Shown piece after piece: positions 7,611 to 16,085 of a stretch of DNA of 46,872 bases. Both the position numbers and the translations under genes were made by a program. This stretch comes from Dehalococcoidales bacterium (GTDB lineage: Bacteria; Chloroflexota; Dehalococcoidia; Dehalococcoidales; UBA5760), in assembly GCA_021161775.1 (NCBI GenBank), contig JAGGZY010000050.1, forward strand, positions 1-46,872. The letters are read 5' to 3'. Every line of letters begins with the position of its first letter. The first letter of the stretch is position 1. The notes beneath the pieces were generated by a model, which saw only the letters and a list, made by a program, of their open reading frames with translations, had not been told where the DNA came from and did no database searches.

Positions 7611-8624
7611 GTGCCGATAATGAAGAAAGCCCTGCTTCTGCTAGGGGTAATTCTAGGCTCACTACTGAGTGTAGTGGGCACTGGCACCTATGCCTATTTA
7701 AGCGATACCGAAATCTCGGTGAATAACAGTTTGACAGCCTGGGTGGAAGAGACAGCTAAGTTCTTTGTCACCGACGATAGTAGCTGTCCGGATAAGGTGT
7801 TTAAGTATGACGAATCAGGTACCTTTGTGAGTACTTTTGACCTTCCCGCGGGTGATATGAAGCCTTACGGGATGGCGGTGGTGGATAATGATGTTTATGT
7901 CCTTACCCGAAAGGATAAGCAGGTGTATCACTACACCAGCTCCGGGGAACTGGTGGAGATTTCTCGGGTATTACGAGATTCTGCCGGGGGTGGGCTGTGC
8001 CATCCTTCGGGTCTGGCAGTTGATGGTAATGATATGTGGCTGGTAGAGGAAAGTGGCAGCCTGTGTCGCTACTCGCTATCAGCAGCATTCCCCGATGACG
8101 GTAATCCCCTTAATGCGGCTCAGGAGATTAGCCTTTACTATATTAATGACGATGCCAGTGGCTTAGCTATTGATGATAATTATCTCTATGTATTGGATGG
8201 CTGGTTTAAGCGGTTCTTTAAGTATCCTCGCGCTGGATATCCTAAAGGTATCCCTCAGGAAATCCTCTCCATAGAGTCGGAACTAGAAGGGTCCCAGCAG
8301 CCGATGGTAAATCTGAATAAGACAGACTCCGAGACAGGGTTCGTAGAAAGACTCGCTCCTCAGCAGGTGGACCCTCAAAAGTCAGCGGTAAAGAAATTTG
8401 CCAAGCTGGGGTTGGTCTCCAGGGAGTTAAGGCAGGTCAACGGGAAAAAGCTGGGTCAGCCTACCGGGGCAATGTTGGATGATAGCTCAATGTGGGTGGT
8501 AGATAAAACTAAGGTGAAGGTATTTGAGTATGATGTGAGCCAGTTGTTCTCGGGGTTTGGCAGAATAAACGCTGAATGGGAATTCGACCTTGAGCATGAT
8601 AATCATAAACCGGAGGGTATCTAA
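7611..8624 (+). CDS. Secreted beta-propeller-like protein with SipW-type signal peptide
   Basis: MKKALLLLGVILGSLLSVVGTGTYAYLSDTEISVNNS then repeated propeller-like blades (PYGMAVVDNDVYVLTRKDKQVYHY, PSGLAVDGNDMWLVEESG, ASGLAIDDNYLYVLDGWFKRFFKY). Confidence 0.75.
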   Translation: MPIMKKALLLLGVILGSLLSVVGTGTYAYLSDTEISVNNSLTAWVEETAKFFVTDDSSCPDKVFKYDESGTFVSTFDLPAGDMKPYGMAVVDNDVYVLTRKDKQVYHYTSSGELVEISRVLRDSAGGGLCHPSGLAVDGNDMWLVEESGSLCRYSLSAAFPDDGNPLNAAQEISLYYINDDASGLAIDDNYLYVLDGWFKRFFKYPRAGYPKGIPQEILSIESELEGSQQPMVNLNKTDSETGFVERLAPQQVDPQKSAVKKFAKLGLVSRELRQVNGKKLGQPTGAMLDDSSMWVVDKTKVKVFEYDVSQLFSGFGRINAEWEFDLEHDNHKPEGI

Positions 8625-8648
8625 ATTTGGGATAGATATTAAACGATT

Positions 8649-9755
8649 ATGACTGGAGTAAAGAAGAAAAAATTAACCAGGCGGATGCCGGGATGGTTGA
8701 TGATAACCCTGCTGGTAGCTGTTGGGGCTGGAGCGGCAGCCGGTATCATTTTCGCCGGTGATATTGCTGGTGAGATACCGGTAGCGGTAAGCCCGGCGCT
8801 CGCCATTCGGGAGGCTAGCTGGTATGGTGCTGGGGTACTGCCTTCAGTAGTGCCGATTACGATACACGACATCGGGGTTAGTGCCCCTGACCGTGAGTTG
8901 GCTCAGGTTAATGATAATGGCACCGAGTTTGGTGCTGCTGCCGAGATAAACAGCGGTGACCAGATTGCCCTTAAGCTGTATATTGAGAATCATAGTGACC
9001 AGGCAATGCCGGGTAAGCTGGAGCTGGCGGCTCCTTCAGGATTGACCCTGGAGGTCTATGCCCCGGCGGTCTCCGTTATTAAGCAAGTAACTCGCCTTAA
9101 GGCAGATAGCTGGATGTTTACTATTCCGGGGAACACTACCGGCATAGGAGCGAATTTCGTCACTGTGGTTATTGCGGCTAACGATACCCTGACCTCCTTT
9201 TCGACTATTTCGGGTAAATTAACCCCCTTTACCGGTCACGCTGGTTTCAGCGGGAGCAGCTTGGACCTAGACCTTAATATTGATGGTGGGGATGTGGCAG
9301 TAACCACCTTCTCAGCGTCCAATATGGTCCCCGGTGACAGTGGCTATGGTCGCAGTGAGCTGTCCAATGTGGGAACACTGGACGGGGTGCTGGATGTTGC
9401 CTTTTCGGCGATTACCAATACTGGCGGAACCAGTGGTGAGTATGGGGATGGTAGTGGAGACCTGGGTGGAGTTGCCGAGATAGCGGTATATCTGGATGTT
9501 GACCAGAGTGGCGATTGGACGGCAGGCGATATTGGGCTTAAGTCTGATGGTACTACCTACAGTCACCCGACGGCTCTTAACTACGATACTATCAATAGTT
9601 ATGACAGAGAGAGCTGGGATGATGTTGAACCGTTGCTAGTAGCCGCAGCGGATGACTTTGTGGCTCTGTGGCGGGTGCCTACCTCAGTGGGGAATGACAT
9701 TCAGGGTGACTGTGTAAGCTTCGATGTTACCTTCACCCTGAGACAGTCGCCTTAG
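8649..9755 (+). CDS. Membrane-anchored protein with C-terminal TasA-like domain
   Basis: N-terminal TM (GWLMITLLVAVGAGAAAGIIFAGD) and C-terminal LDLDLNIDGGDVAVTTFSASNMVPGDSG... paralogous to the 6886-7506 product. Confidence 0.75.
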   Translation: MTGVKKKKLTRRMPGWLMITLLVAVGAGAAAGIIFAGDIAGEIPVAVSPALAIREASWYGAGVLPSVVPITIHDIGVSAPDRELAQVNDNGTEFGAAAEINSGDQIALKLYIENHSDQAMPGKLELAAPSGLTLEVYAPAVSVIKQVTRLKADSWMFTIPGNTTGIGANFVTVVIAANDTLTSFSTISGKLTPFTGHAGFSGSSLDLDLNIDGGDVAVTTFSASNMVPGDSGYGRSELSNVGTLDGVLDVAFSAITNTGGTSGEYGDGSGDLGGVAEIAVYLDVDQSGDWTAGDIGLKSDGTTYSHPTALNYDTINSYDRESWDDVEPLLVAAADDFVALWRVPTSVGNDIQGDCVSFDVTFTLRQSP

Positions 9756-9768
9756 ATTTGGTAATTCC

Positions 9769-9981
9769 TCAGCTAAATACGGCGGTGATTACTGCCTCTT
9801 TCGGATTATGCTCATCAAAGAAGGTAACCACCAGCTTCCTCCCCGGGGTCATTGCCGACTCCGGCAGGTTTCTGGCTACAGTAATATCCTCCAGATAAGC
9901 CTGGTGGCTGCCAGTTAACTGAATGGTTGCCTTATAATCAGTAGCGTTGAATCTCTTCAGTGTCGCTTTGCTTAGTCTCAT
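9769..9981 (-). CDS. Small hypothetical protein of the phage module
   Basis: 70 aa, overlaps the stop region of the 9978-11996 gene. Confidence 0.6.
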   Translation of the reverse strand: MRLSKATLKRFNATDYKATIQLTGSHQAYLEDITVARNLPESAMTPGRKLVVTFFDEHNPKEAVITAVFS

Positions 9982-11996
9982 CTGACCCTCCTTATACTCT
10001 TCCCAGGGCTAGCCTCGCCTCGTATTTTCCACGGCGGGGGTGATAAACCAAATCCAGCCCGAGGACCCTCCTTATTCTCACCATTAAGCCCGGCGCGGCT
10101 ATCGGTCAGTTCAATAACATCGTATAGCTGCTGACCGCAGTTGGGTGGGGTGTGGATAATACCCCCGCTGGAGGCTATCTCGGCTTGTCTTAGATATACC
10201 TCTCCTCGTTGCTGAGCTTGGGACACGCCGTTGATATTCCGGTCCTCAAGCTGGCGTAATCTATCATAGAGTCGGTTTATCTCATCCCAAGAGAAGGAGT
10301 CAACTATCATCGGCTTATCGTTTACCGGGTCATAGCCCTCGACCTGAACCCGATTAAGCTCCCAGCCCCCCTTTAGGTATCTCCCTTCAACTATGGGGTG
10401 GGATGAGCCATAGGAGTAAACCGAGTTGTCATTGGGGAGGGGGTTTACCACATAGGCTTTACTGCCCTCAATAAATATTACATCGGGGACGAAGGAGAGC
10501 AGCTTGCTGATGACAGCGTCTCCTCGGCTCCCCGGGGGAATGGTAAAATCGGGATAGTAGCTATCCAGAACCGATGACTGGGATTTAATCTCCAGCTTCA
10601 GTCCACATCTTGCCAGCACTAGAGCCAGGATGTCCTTGACACTCATCTCATCGGAGTCTTTATTCCAGCGGAACTGACAGCGGGCGCGCCAGTGTTTAAT
10701 CAGGCTCCAGCCGTCGGAGGCATATAGAATCAGACTGGCGATACCCCCGGCGCTGGTATGCTCACTGGCATCAATCCAGAACTCGGCGCCCGGGCTAACC
10801 TCGTTGCCCCCGGAGGTAACATAGCCGGGGCTGAACTGAAGCTCACTGCCGAGAGCTAGAGCTTTAAGGGAGCCTTCTCCCGGTGAGGAGTACTGCCCGT
10901 CGCTGTTATTTAGCTCAACCGTCAGCCAGCTCTCTCTTTGGCTGAGCTCCTGTCTTACCCTTAATATATCGGCGGTTAGATCGAGGCTCTCGGCGGTGAG
11001 CTTTGCTCTCCATACCCCGCTGGGGTTGGCTAGCCAGTCGTAGTTACCGTGATAGGCGATGGCTAGCCCGTACTCACTGGATAGGTTAAATGGCACCGGC
11101 TCATGCCACCGATTATCAGCGAAATCGGTGTCGGGGATAGTATATGACCAGAAGGGGCGGCTATAGGCTTCGGTGCCGCTAAATTTCTCGATAAAGAAAC
11201 CACGGTAGACATCGGGTTTAGCCAGAAAGGCGTGATGATACTCAAAGCCGCTGTCCGACGGTGCTGAAGCCAGCGGAGTTAGCTCTGACCAACTACCGGT
11301 GGGGCTCGCTCCACCATCACCATAGATGAGGGACCATAGTTTGAAGTTGCCGGCGGTGTCCTTACCGGTAATAAACAGATTCCAGTCGCCATCATAGACG
11401 GTTGCCACCCCGGACAGGTCACCGGTGGTCTTATCCCAGGCGATTTTATTCTGCCAGCTACCGTTTAGATACTGCTTAACATAGAGAGTGCTTTGGTCAG
11501 CGAAAAATAGCGCCAGAGAGCCGTTGGGCTGGTAGGCGGCGGTGATACCATAGATAGCTGATGTCGGGGAATAGTCGATAAGCTCGGGGGACCCCCAGCT
11601 AGCGCCGTAGTCGGTGCTTTTTGACTGGTAAATCTGCCGGGTTCTTTTTATCCAGAAGATGCTGACCTCAGCCCCCAGCGAGCAGCTGGTGGTAGTGACG
11701 ACATCATACTGATTGTGATATACCCACTGGCTAAAGTCTGCCCCCGGGCCGGGGTTAACCACCCGTTGTCGATAAAGCTTTCGGGAGTCGGCAGGTGGGG
11801 TAACCCTTACCCTGATGAGAGAGCCATCACCGGGGATAGTCAGGCTATGAAAATAGTCTGCCTCAGTGCCGGCATACAGCCTTTCCCAGTTTAAGCGGGT
11901 AATATTAGCCAGCCGACTTTTGGCTTTGATATTGACATAGGGGGTATAACTGGCTTCCTGTTGGGCGGTGAGTAGTGATGGTGATAGGCTTCTCAA
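9978..11996 (-). CDS. Phage structural/receptor-binding-like protein with propeller-like N-terminal region
   Basis: 672 aa; sialidase/propeller-like WSxP/YDGDWNLFI repeats and a C-terminal hub-like segment (SWDEINRLYDRLRQLEDRNINGVSQAQQRGEVYLRQAEIASSGG); position after phage head genes. Confidence 0.6.
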   Translation of the reverse strand: MRSLSPSLLTAQQEASYTPYVNIKAKSRLANITRLNWERLYAGTEADYFHSLTIPGDGSLIRVRVTPPADSRKLYRQRVVNPGPGADFSQWVYHNQYDVVTTTSCSLGAEVSIFWIKRTRQIYQSKSTDYGASWGSPELIDYSPTSAIYGITAAYQPNGSLALFFADQSTLYVKQYLNGSWQNKIAWDKTTGDLSGVATVYDGDWNLFITGKDTAGNFKLWSLIYGDGGASPTGSWSELTPLASAPSDSGFEYHHAFLAKPDVYRGFFIEKFSGTEAYSRPFWSYTIPDTDFADNRWHEPVPFNLSSEYGLAIAYHGNYDWLANPSGVWRAKLTAESLDLTADILRVRQELSQRESWLTVELNNSDGQYSSPGEGSLKALALGSELQFSPGYVTSGGNEVSPGAEFWIDASEHTSAGGIASLILYASDGWSLIKHWRARCQFRWNKDSDEMSVKDILALVLARCGLKLEIKSQSSVLDSYYPDFTIPPGSRGDAVISKLLSFVPDVIFIEGSKAYVVNPLPNDNSVYSYGSSHPIVEGRYLKGGWELNRVQVEGYDPVNDKPMIVDSFSWDEINRLYDRLRQLEDRNINGVSQAQQRGEVYLRQAEIASSGGIIHTPPNCGQQLYDVIELTDSRAGLNGENKEGPRAGFGLSPPPWKIRGEASPGKSIRRVR

Positions 11997-12009
11997 ATTA
12001 AACCTCCTT

Positions 12010-12204
12010 TCAGCTCCCTGTCTGCCCTGGCACCCAGGGCGTTCCCCAGAAAAGATGTCCTAGCAGGATACCGAGGGCAACGCTTAGCATAATCCAGATA
12101 AGTGGCTGACGGTGGTAGCAGTCCCGGATAATATAGGTCCAGGGGCGGCCGCCTACCCGGGACCACAGGGCTTTGTACAATTGAGAGAGTCGAGCTCGCT
12201 TCAT
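12010..12204 (-). CDS. Small single-TM phage-module protein
   Basis: PLIWIMLSVALGILLGHLFWG TM helix; start overlaps the upstream stop (TAATG). Confidence 0.55.
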   Translation of the reverse strand: MKRARLSQLYKALWSRVGGRPWTYIIRDCYHRQPLIWIMLSVALGILLGHLFWGTPWVPGQTGS

Positions 12205-12395
12205 TACTTCTCCTTAAACCGTTTAATTGCCCTCTCGCCGAAGTATTCGATAATGACGGCACTGATTAGCCAGCTAAGCGGTTGGGGAATTACTACCCCC
12301 TTCATTACACAAAAGCCATAAATGATGCATCCCCAGACGATAATAAATGGCCTGACGATGCTTTTTACAAACGTTATTCGCTCGTTTAGGGTCAA
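12204..12395 (-). CDS. Holin-like small two-TM protein
   Basis: MTLNERITFVKSIVRPFIIVWGCIIYGFCVMKGVVIPQPLSWLISAVIIEYFGERAIKRFKEK: two hydrophobic segments and a basic tail. Confidence 0.5.
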   Translation of the reverse strand: MTLNERITFVKSIVRPFIIVWGCIIYGFCVMKGVVIPQPLSWLISAVIIEYFGERAIKRFKEK

Positions 12396-12413
12396 TTTTC
12401 CCGCCTCTCCTGG

Positions 12414-13004
12414 TTAATCGATAAACAGCTGATGATCTCTGAGCTGTTGCCTTCGTCCCAACCGCTTCAGGCTATCCCTGAAGGCGGTGAGTCTTTCTTC
12501 CCCCCAGCTTCGGTACTGGTCGGCGGTCATCTCTCCCCCGACATTTACCCGGTTAATGCTGGCGACAGCCTGGCTGATAACCGCGTAGCCGCAGGCCCCG
12601 GTAACTACTAAATCCTCATACTTAGTGGGGACAGTAGAACTGTTAGTGTCAATAGTGTGGAGCACTCCGTAGTAGATACGGCAGTTAGTGCCGTTGGGGG
12701 TATCGCCACTGATTATAACCAGGACATCCCCCCAGATAGAGAAACGCTGGTACTGGGTGGGGAAGGCACCCAGGGGGTATTCTACGGCTTGAACCATAAT
12801 CCGCTCAGTCAGACTGGAGATATCCACGGCTCGGGAGGTGCTTATGGTGGGTAGTATAGCCTCGGCGGGTAGGGGGGTTCTCTCCGATAGTTCCCTCAAG
12901 GCGTGGTTAATATGTCGGGTTAGTTCATCATCTGACCACTGGTAGGGGGTAATCTCATCCTTAAGGTTGTTCCTGACCATGGTTATCATCTCCGATAGAT
13001 TCAC
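12414..13004 (-). CDS. Phage head-tail adaptor/connector-like protein
   Basis: MNLSEMITMVRNNLKDEITPYQWSDDELTRHINHALRELSERTP..., typical adaptor-like opening; overlaps neighbouring gene. Confidence 0.6.
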   Translation of the reverse strand: MNLSEMITMVRNNLKDEITPYQWSDDELTRHINHALRELSERTPLPAEAILPTISTSRAVDISSLTERIMVQAVEYPLGAFPTQYQRFSIWGDVLVIISGDTPNGTNCRIYYGVLHTIDTNSSTVPTKYEDLVVTGACGYAVISQAVASINRVNVGGEMTADQYRSWGEERLTAFRDSLKRLGRRQQLRDHQLFID

Positions 13005-14062
13005 TGCTTTACCTCCTTAGACGGCATTCCGGTTTTCCCGGTGCCTTTGGGCAGTTTCATATCGCTGGTGCCGGCTCGGGCGGCGATTTTAGCCCTGAGT
13101 CGGTCTAAACCCAGGCTGGCTTCACCAGCCACGATTAGGCTTAGTAGGGCAGCGATAGCCTCACTCCTGTAACTGCTGTCGGCGACCAGGGAGAATCGGG
13201 ATAAACTGGCTATATCCAGGCTTGAACCAACATCAATAAGGGGTATTTCTCGGCTTAATAGCTCCTCAATATCGCTACCAGCTTCGGCTAAGGTAATACC
13301 CCGGTTCTTCAAACTCTCTACCCCCGCCTTTAGAGGAATGTTGCCCGTAGTCCAGAGAGCCCCGTGAATTATGCCGTCATTATGATTATCTGTCTCATCA
13401 TAGGCAGTAGAACCCGAGCCTTCATTCATTAACCATAAGCCTACCGTATTAGCATCCTTAGGGAATTGCCTACCCACTCCATTATTCCAGTTAGCGGCTA
13501 TTTCAGCGGGGGTTCTGGGCGTGTCAGAGATACGAACCTGAGAAATGAGGCCGTTGACCGTATAGCCAGTGCTCCCAATATACCAATGTCCAGAATGTAT
13601 CAAGTCGGTGTTATCTCTCTCCACAGTAGATTTTAGAAATCCATTTAGATACAACCTTGCTTTATCGTGGTCGTAAGTAGATGCAAAATACACCCATTGG
13701 TTCTTGAGTAAATCATTCTCATAAATTCTTGGACGAGGCGCACTCCCTTGTGTAGTCGTTATCTTCCATTCTAAGTCGGTGTTATATTTAGAGTAGAATA
13801 AGACATTTCTATCGTCATTTGTCCAAACAAAACGCATATAATCCTTTGACATTTCTGATGGCAAATAGGGAATTTTTACCCACACCTCAATCGTAATCGC
13901 ATCAGTGATGTCCAAAGAGGGGTTATTGCCACAATCTATATAGTCATCTACCCCATCAAAGCTAAGGGCAGAACCATAGCCTTCTCTAACTATGAGGTCT
14001 CGGTCGAGAATTGCCTCTATCCCCTCACTTCCGCTATCGCTGGTTTGTATATCAGTACTCAT
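13001..14062 (-). CDS. Phage-module protein with inserted LamG/concanavalin-like domain
   Basis: ALSFDGVDDYIDCGNNPSLDITDAITIEVWVKI...WVYFASTYDHDKARLYLNGF...GLWLMNEGSGSTAYDETDNHNDGIIHGA is LamG-like; flanks carry short repeats (GIEAILDRDLIV / DIEELLSREIPL). Confidence 0.75.
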   Translation of the reverse strand: MSTDIQTSDSGSEGIEAILDRDLIVREGYGSALSFDGVDDYIDCGNNPSLDITDAITIEVWVKIPYLPSEMSKDYMRFVWTNDDRNVLFYSKYNTDLEWKITTTQGSAPRPRIYENDLLKNQWVYFASTYDHDKARLYLNGFLKSTVERDNTDLIHSGHWYIGSTGYTVNGLISQVRISDTPRTPAEIAANWNNGVGRQFPKDANTVGLWLMNEGSGSTAYDETDNHNDGIIHGALWTTGNIPLKAGVESLKNRGITLAEAGSDIEELLSREIPLIDVGSSLDIASLSRFSLVADSSYRSEAIAALLSLIVAGEASLGLDRLRAKIAARAGTSDMKLPKGTGKTGMPSKEVKQ

Positions 14063-14115
14063 CGTTTTCTTCCCTCGTCCCCGGGGGTAGTCAAAGCTAC
14101 CCCCGGTTAGGATTC

Positions 14116-14631
14116 TCAGCTTAGGGTTATGGATACCTCCAAGGTCCAGGTACCTGAGGTTTTGGTGCCCAAATTCTCTACCTTACGGTTGAGACAGATA
14201 GAGCTAGTTGATTGTTTGACCACCCATTCGTTCCAGGTATAGTTGGCGTCATCTGAGCCAAAGCTGGCTTTAAAGGTTGCCTGCTGTGATGTTGATGTGG
14301 GGTAGTTGGCCTCCATACCCTTATAGGTTTTGTTAGTTGCGGCTTGCAGGTCGGTTTGGGTAGCCTCGGCGGCGGTGCTACTGTCACCGACCCCGATTTG
14401 AGCGTGGGGGTTATCGTAGATATGGTCGGCCCCAGAGACTACCCCGGTAATAAGGTCCCACATCTCGTCAATTCCGGAGTTTAGCAGGCAGTTGTGTTCC
14501 CCCTCTATCACCTCATAGGGCTCAAACTGCTGGTGAAACTCGCCCTCCCGGCTCTGGTAAGGCTTAATGTCCTCGTGATATTTGCTGAGCCGATAGTGGC
14601 AATACCAGTTGGCGTGTTCTCTATTTTCCAT
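14116..14631 (-). CDS. Phage-module structural protein, hypothetical
   Basis: 171 aa directly downstream of capsid gene; IGVGDSSTAAEATQTDLQ and WTLEVSITLS C-terminus. Confidence 0.6.
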   Translation of the reverse strand: MENREHANWYCHYRLSKYHEDIKPYQSREGEFHQQFEPYEVIEGEHNCLLNSGIDEMWDLITGVVSGADHIYDNPHAQIGVGDSSTAAEATQTDLQAATNKTYKGMEANYPTSTSQQATFKASFGSDDANYTWNEWVVKQSTSSICLNRKVENLGTKTSGTWTLEVSITLS

Positions 14632-14652
14632 TCTTTCATCTCCTGTGTCGAG

Positions 14653-15576
14653 TTAATCGGTAATCCCGATTAGGGCGGCTGCCTTAATCGCGGAGAATAG
14701 GGCCAGTGAGCAATACCACTTAATTCGAGTTCGGGAGGCGTCCTTGGTTTCCAGTGAGCCGATAGGCTCTACCTGCAGGTATCCTGGACTGGTTAAGCCA
14801 CAGAGGGCTCCTTCTCCGAACTGGACGGCATAAATGGTGGAGCAACTGCCGCCGGTGGTAGCTGTCTCTAGGCTGGAATCGAGGGTATGGGTATCCAGAA
14901 TCCAGTCATTGACTCCGACGGGAATACTGTCCCATAACTGGACAAAGTTACCGAAGCTGTCTTTTTCGGTTACCATCATTCCTGAGCCTGAGGCTCGGAC
15001 GAGGTTATTAATCTTCCTCCGGGTGCGGCGGCTCATCAGGAGTATATCGGGTTTACCCCCCTTTACGGCGTCAATAAGCTCATCTAGCTTATCCAGGGTG
15101 AGAGTAGCTCCGGTAGCCCCCATCGCGATTACCTGACTGCTTGCGGTGGTGGTATCAATTAGCTTCCTAAGGCCATCAAACTGCTTGGCATTGACGGCGG
15201 GGTCTCCATAGATAACCGTCTCCTCGAATTTGTCCTTGAGTGCCTTTGCCTTAAGTTCAATGACCGCCGCTTCCAGGTCCTGGATATTAGAGCGGGTTGC
15301 CTTGAGGAAATTATCAATATCGGCGTCACCGCCCATAATCTTTAGGGTAGTGGTTACCTGTTCAAAGGTTGGGGTTGACTCGTTCCAGGGGTCGCCAACA
15401 TCGTAGAAATCAATCGAGGGCAGGGTGTTCTCCTGGTTATAGGTTAATCCATTACCCACAATCTCAATAAAGGGGAGTTTCTGCAGTATCGGTGAGTTCT
15501 TGATGATGGTTTCCACGACTCCCTGAAGGAGCATATTATTAGATAGTTTGGATGCCTCGTTTAGTGTTAGTGCCAT
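14653..15576 (-). CDS. Phage major capsid protein
   Basis: MALTLNEASKLSNNMLLQGVVETIIKNSPILQKLPFIEIVGNGLTYNQEN..., HK97-type-like opening; sits between scaffold and adaptor genes. Confidence 0.8.
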   Translation of the reverse strand: MALTLNEASKLSNNMLLQGVVETIIKNSPILQKLPFIEIVGNGLTYNQENTLPSIDFYDVGDPWNESTPTFEQVTTTLKIMGGDADIDNFLKATRSNIQDLEAAVIELKAKALKDKFEETVIYGDPAVNAKQFDGLRKLIDTTTASSQVIAMGATGATLTLDKLDELIDAVKGGKPDILLMSRRTRRKINNLVRASGSGMMVTEKDSFGNFVQLWDSIPVGVNDWILDTHTLDSSLETATTGGSCSTIYAVQFGEGALCGLTSPGYLQVEPIGSLETKDASRTRIKWYCSLALFSAIKAAALIGITD

Positions 15577-16047
15577 TTATTTATCACCTCCTATGGCGTA
15601 TCGAATCTTCTGTCGTGGTGACAGGGATGAGTGGTCAAGTGGTGTTCGTGGTGGAGCCCCGGCAGGAATCCGGGTAGCTTGAATTTCAGTCTCCAGGCTC
15701 TGTCTCACTTGGCTAATCATGCCTTTAGCCTGCCTCAGTGACTCGTTGATAGCCGGGATGCTGTCGCCGGTGATAAGCTCCGCTGGCACCTCAGGGTTGG
15801 TCTGCATTACCATTGTTCGGTAGTTGACTAACGCCTCGCCTAGGGAATTATCTGCCGTCTTGAGTTTTTCGGTTGACTCGGTGAGCCTCTGTTCCAACTC
15901 AGTAATGTGGCTATTGGCTTGGGTCAGCTCCTCATTCTGCTGAGCTACCTGGCCCTCAAGCTTGGCAATTTGGGATGCCAGGCTCTCTTCAGTCTCGGTA
16001 TTTTCAGGAACTGGGTCTTGATGTTGCTTTATCTTGTCATCGGTCAA
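15577..16047 (-). CDS. Phage scaffolding-like coiled-coil protein
   Basis: Glu/Gln-rich coiled coil (IAKLEGQVAQQNEELTQANSHITELEQRLTES) between portal and capsid. Confidence 0.7.
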   Translation of the reverse strand: MTDDKIKQHQDPVPENTETEESLASQIAKLEGQVAQQNEELTQANSHITELEQRLTESTEKLKTADNSLGEALVNYRTMVMQTNPEVPAELITGDSIPAINESLRQAKGMISQVRQSLETEIQATRIPAGAPPRTPLDHSSLSPRQKIRYAIGGDK

Positions 16048-16085
16048 TGGTCGTCCTCCTCTAGGTTATTTTCTAATACCCGCAG

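Noticed and set aside
11993-12262. 89-aa minus ORF
   Set aside because: Overlaps the better supported coupled small TM genes (12010-12204, 12204-12395) in another frame.
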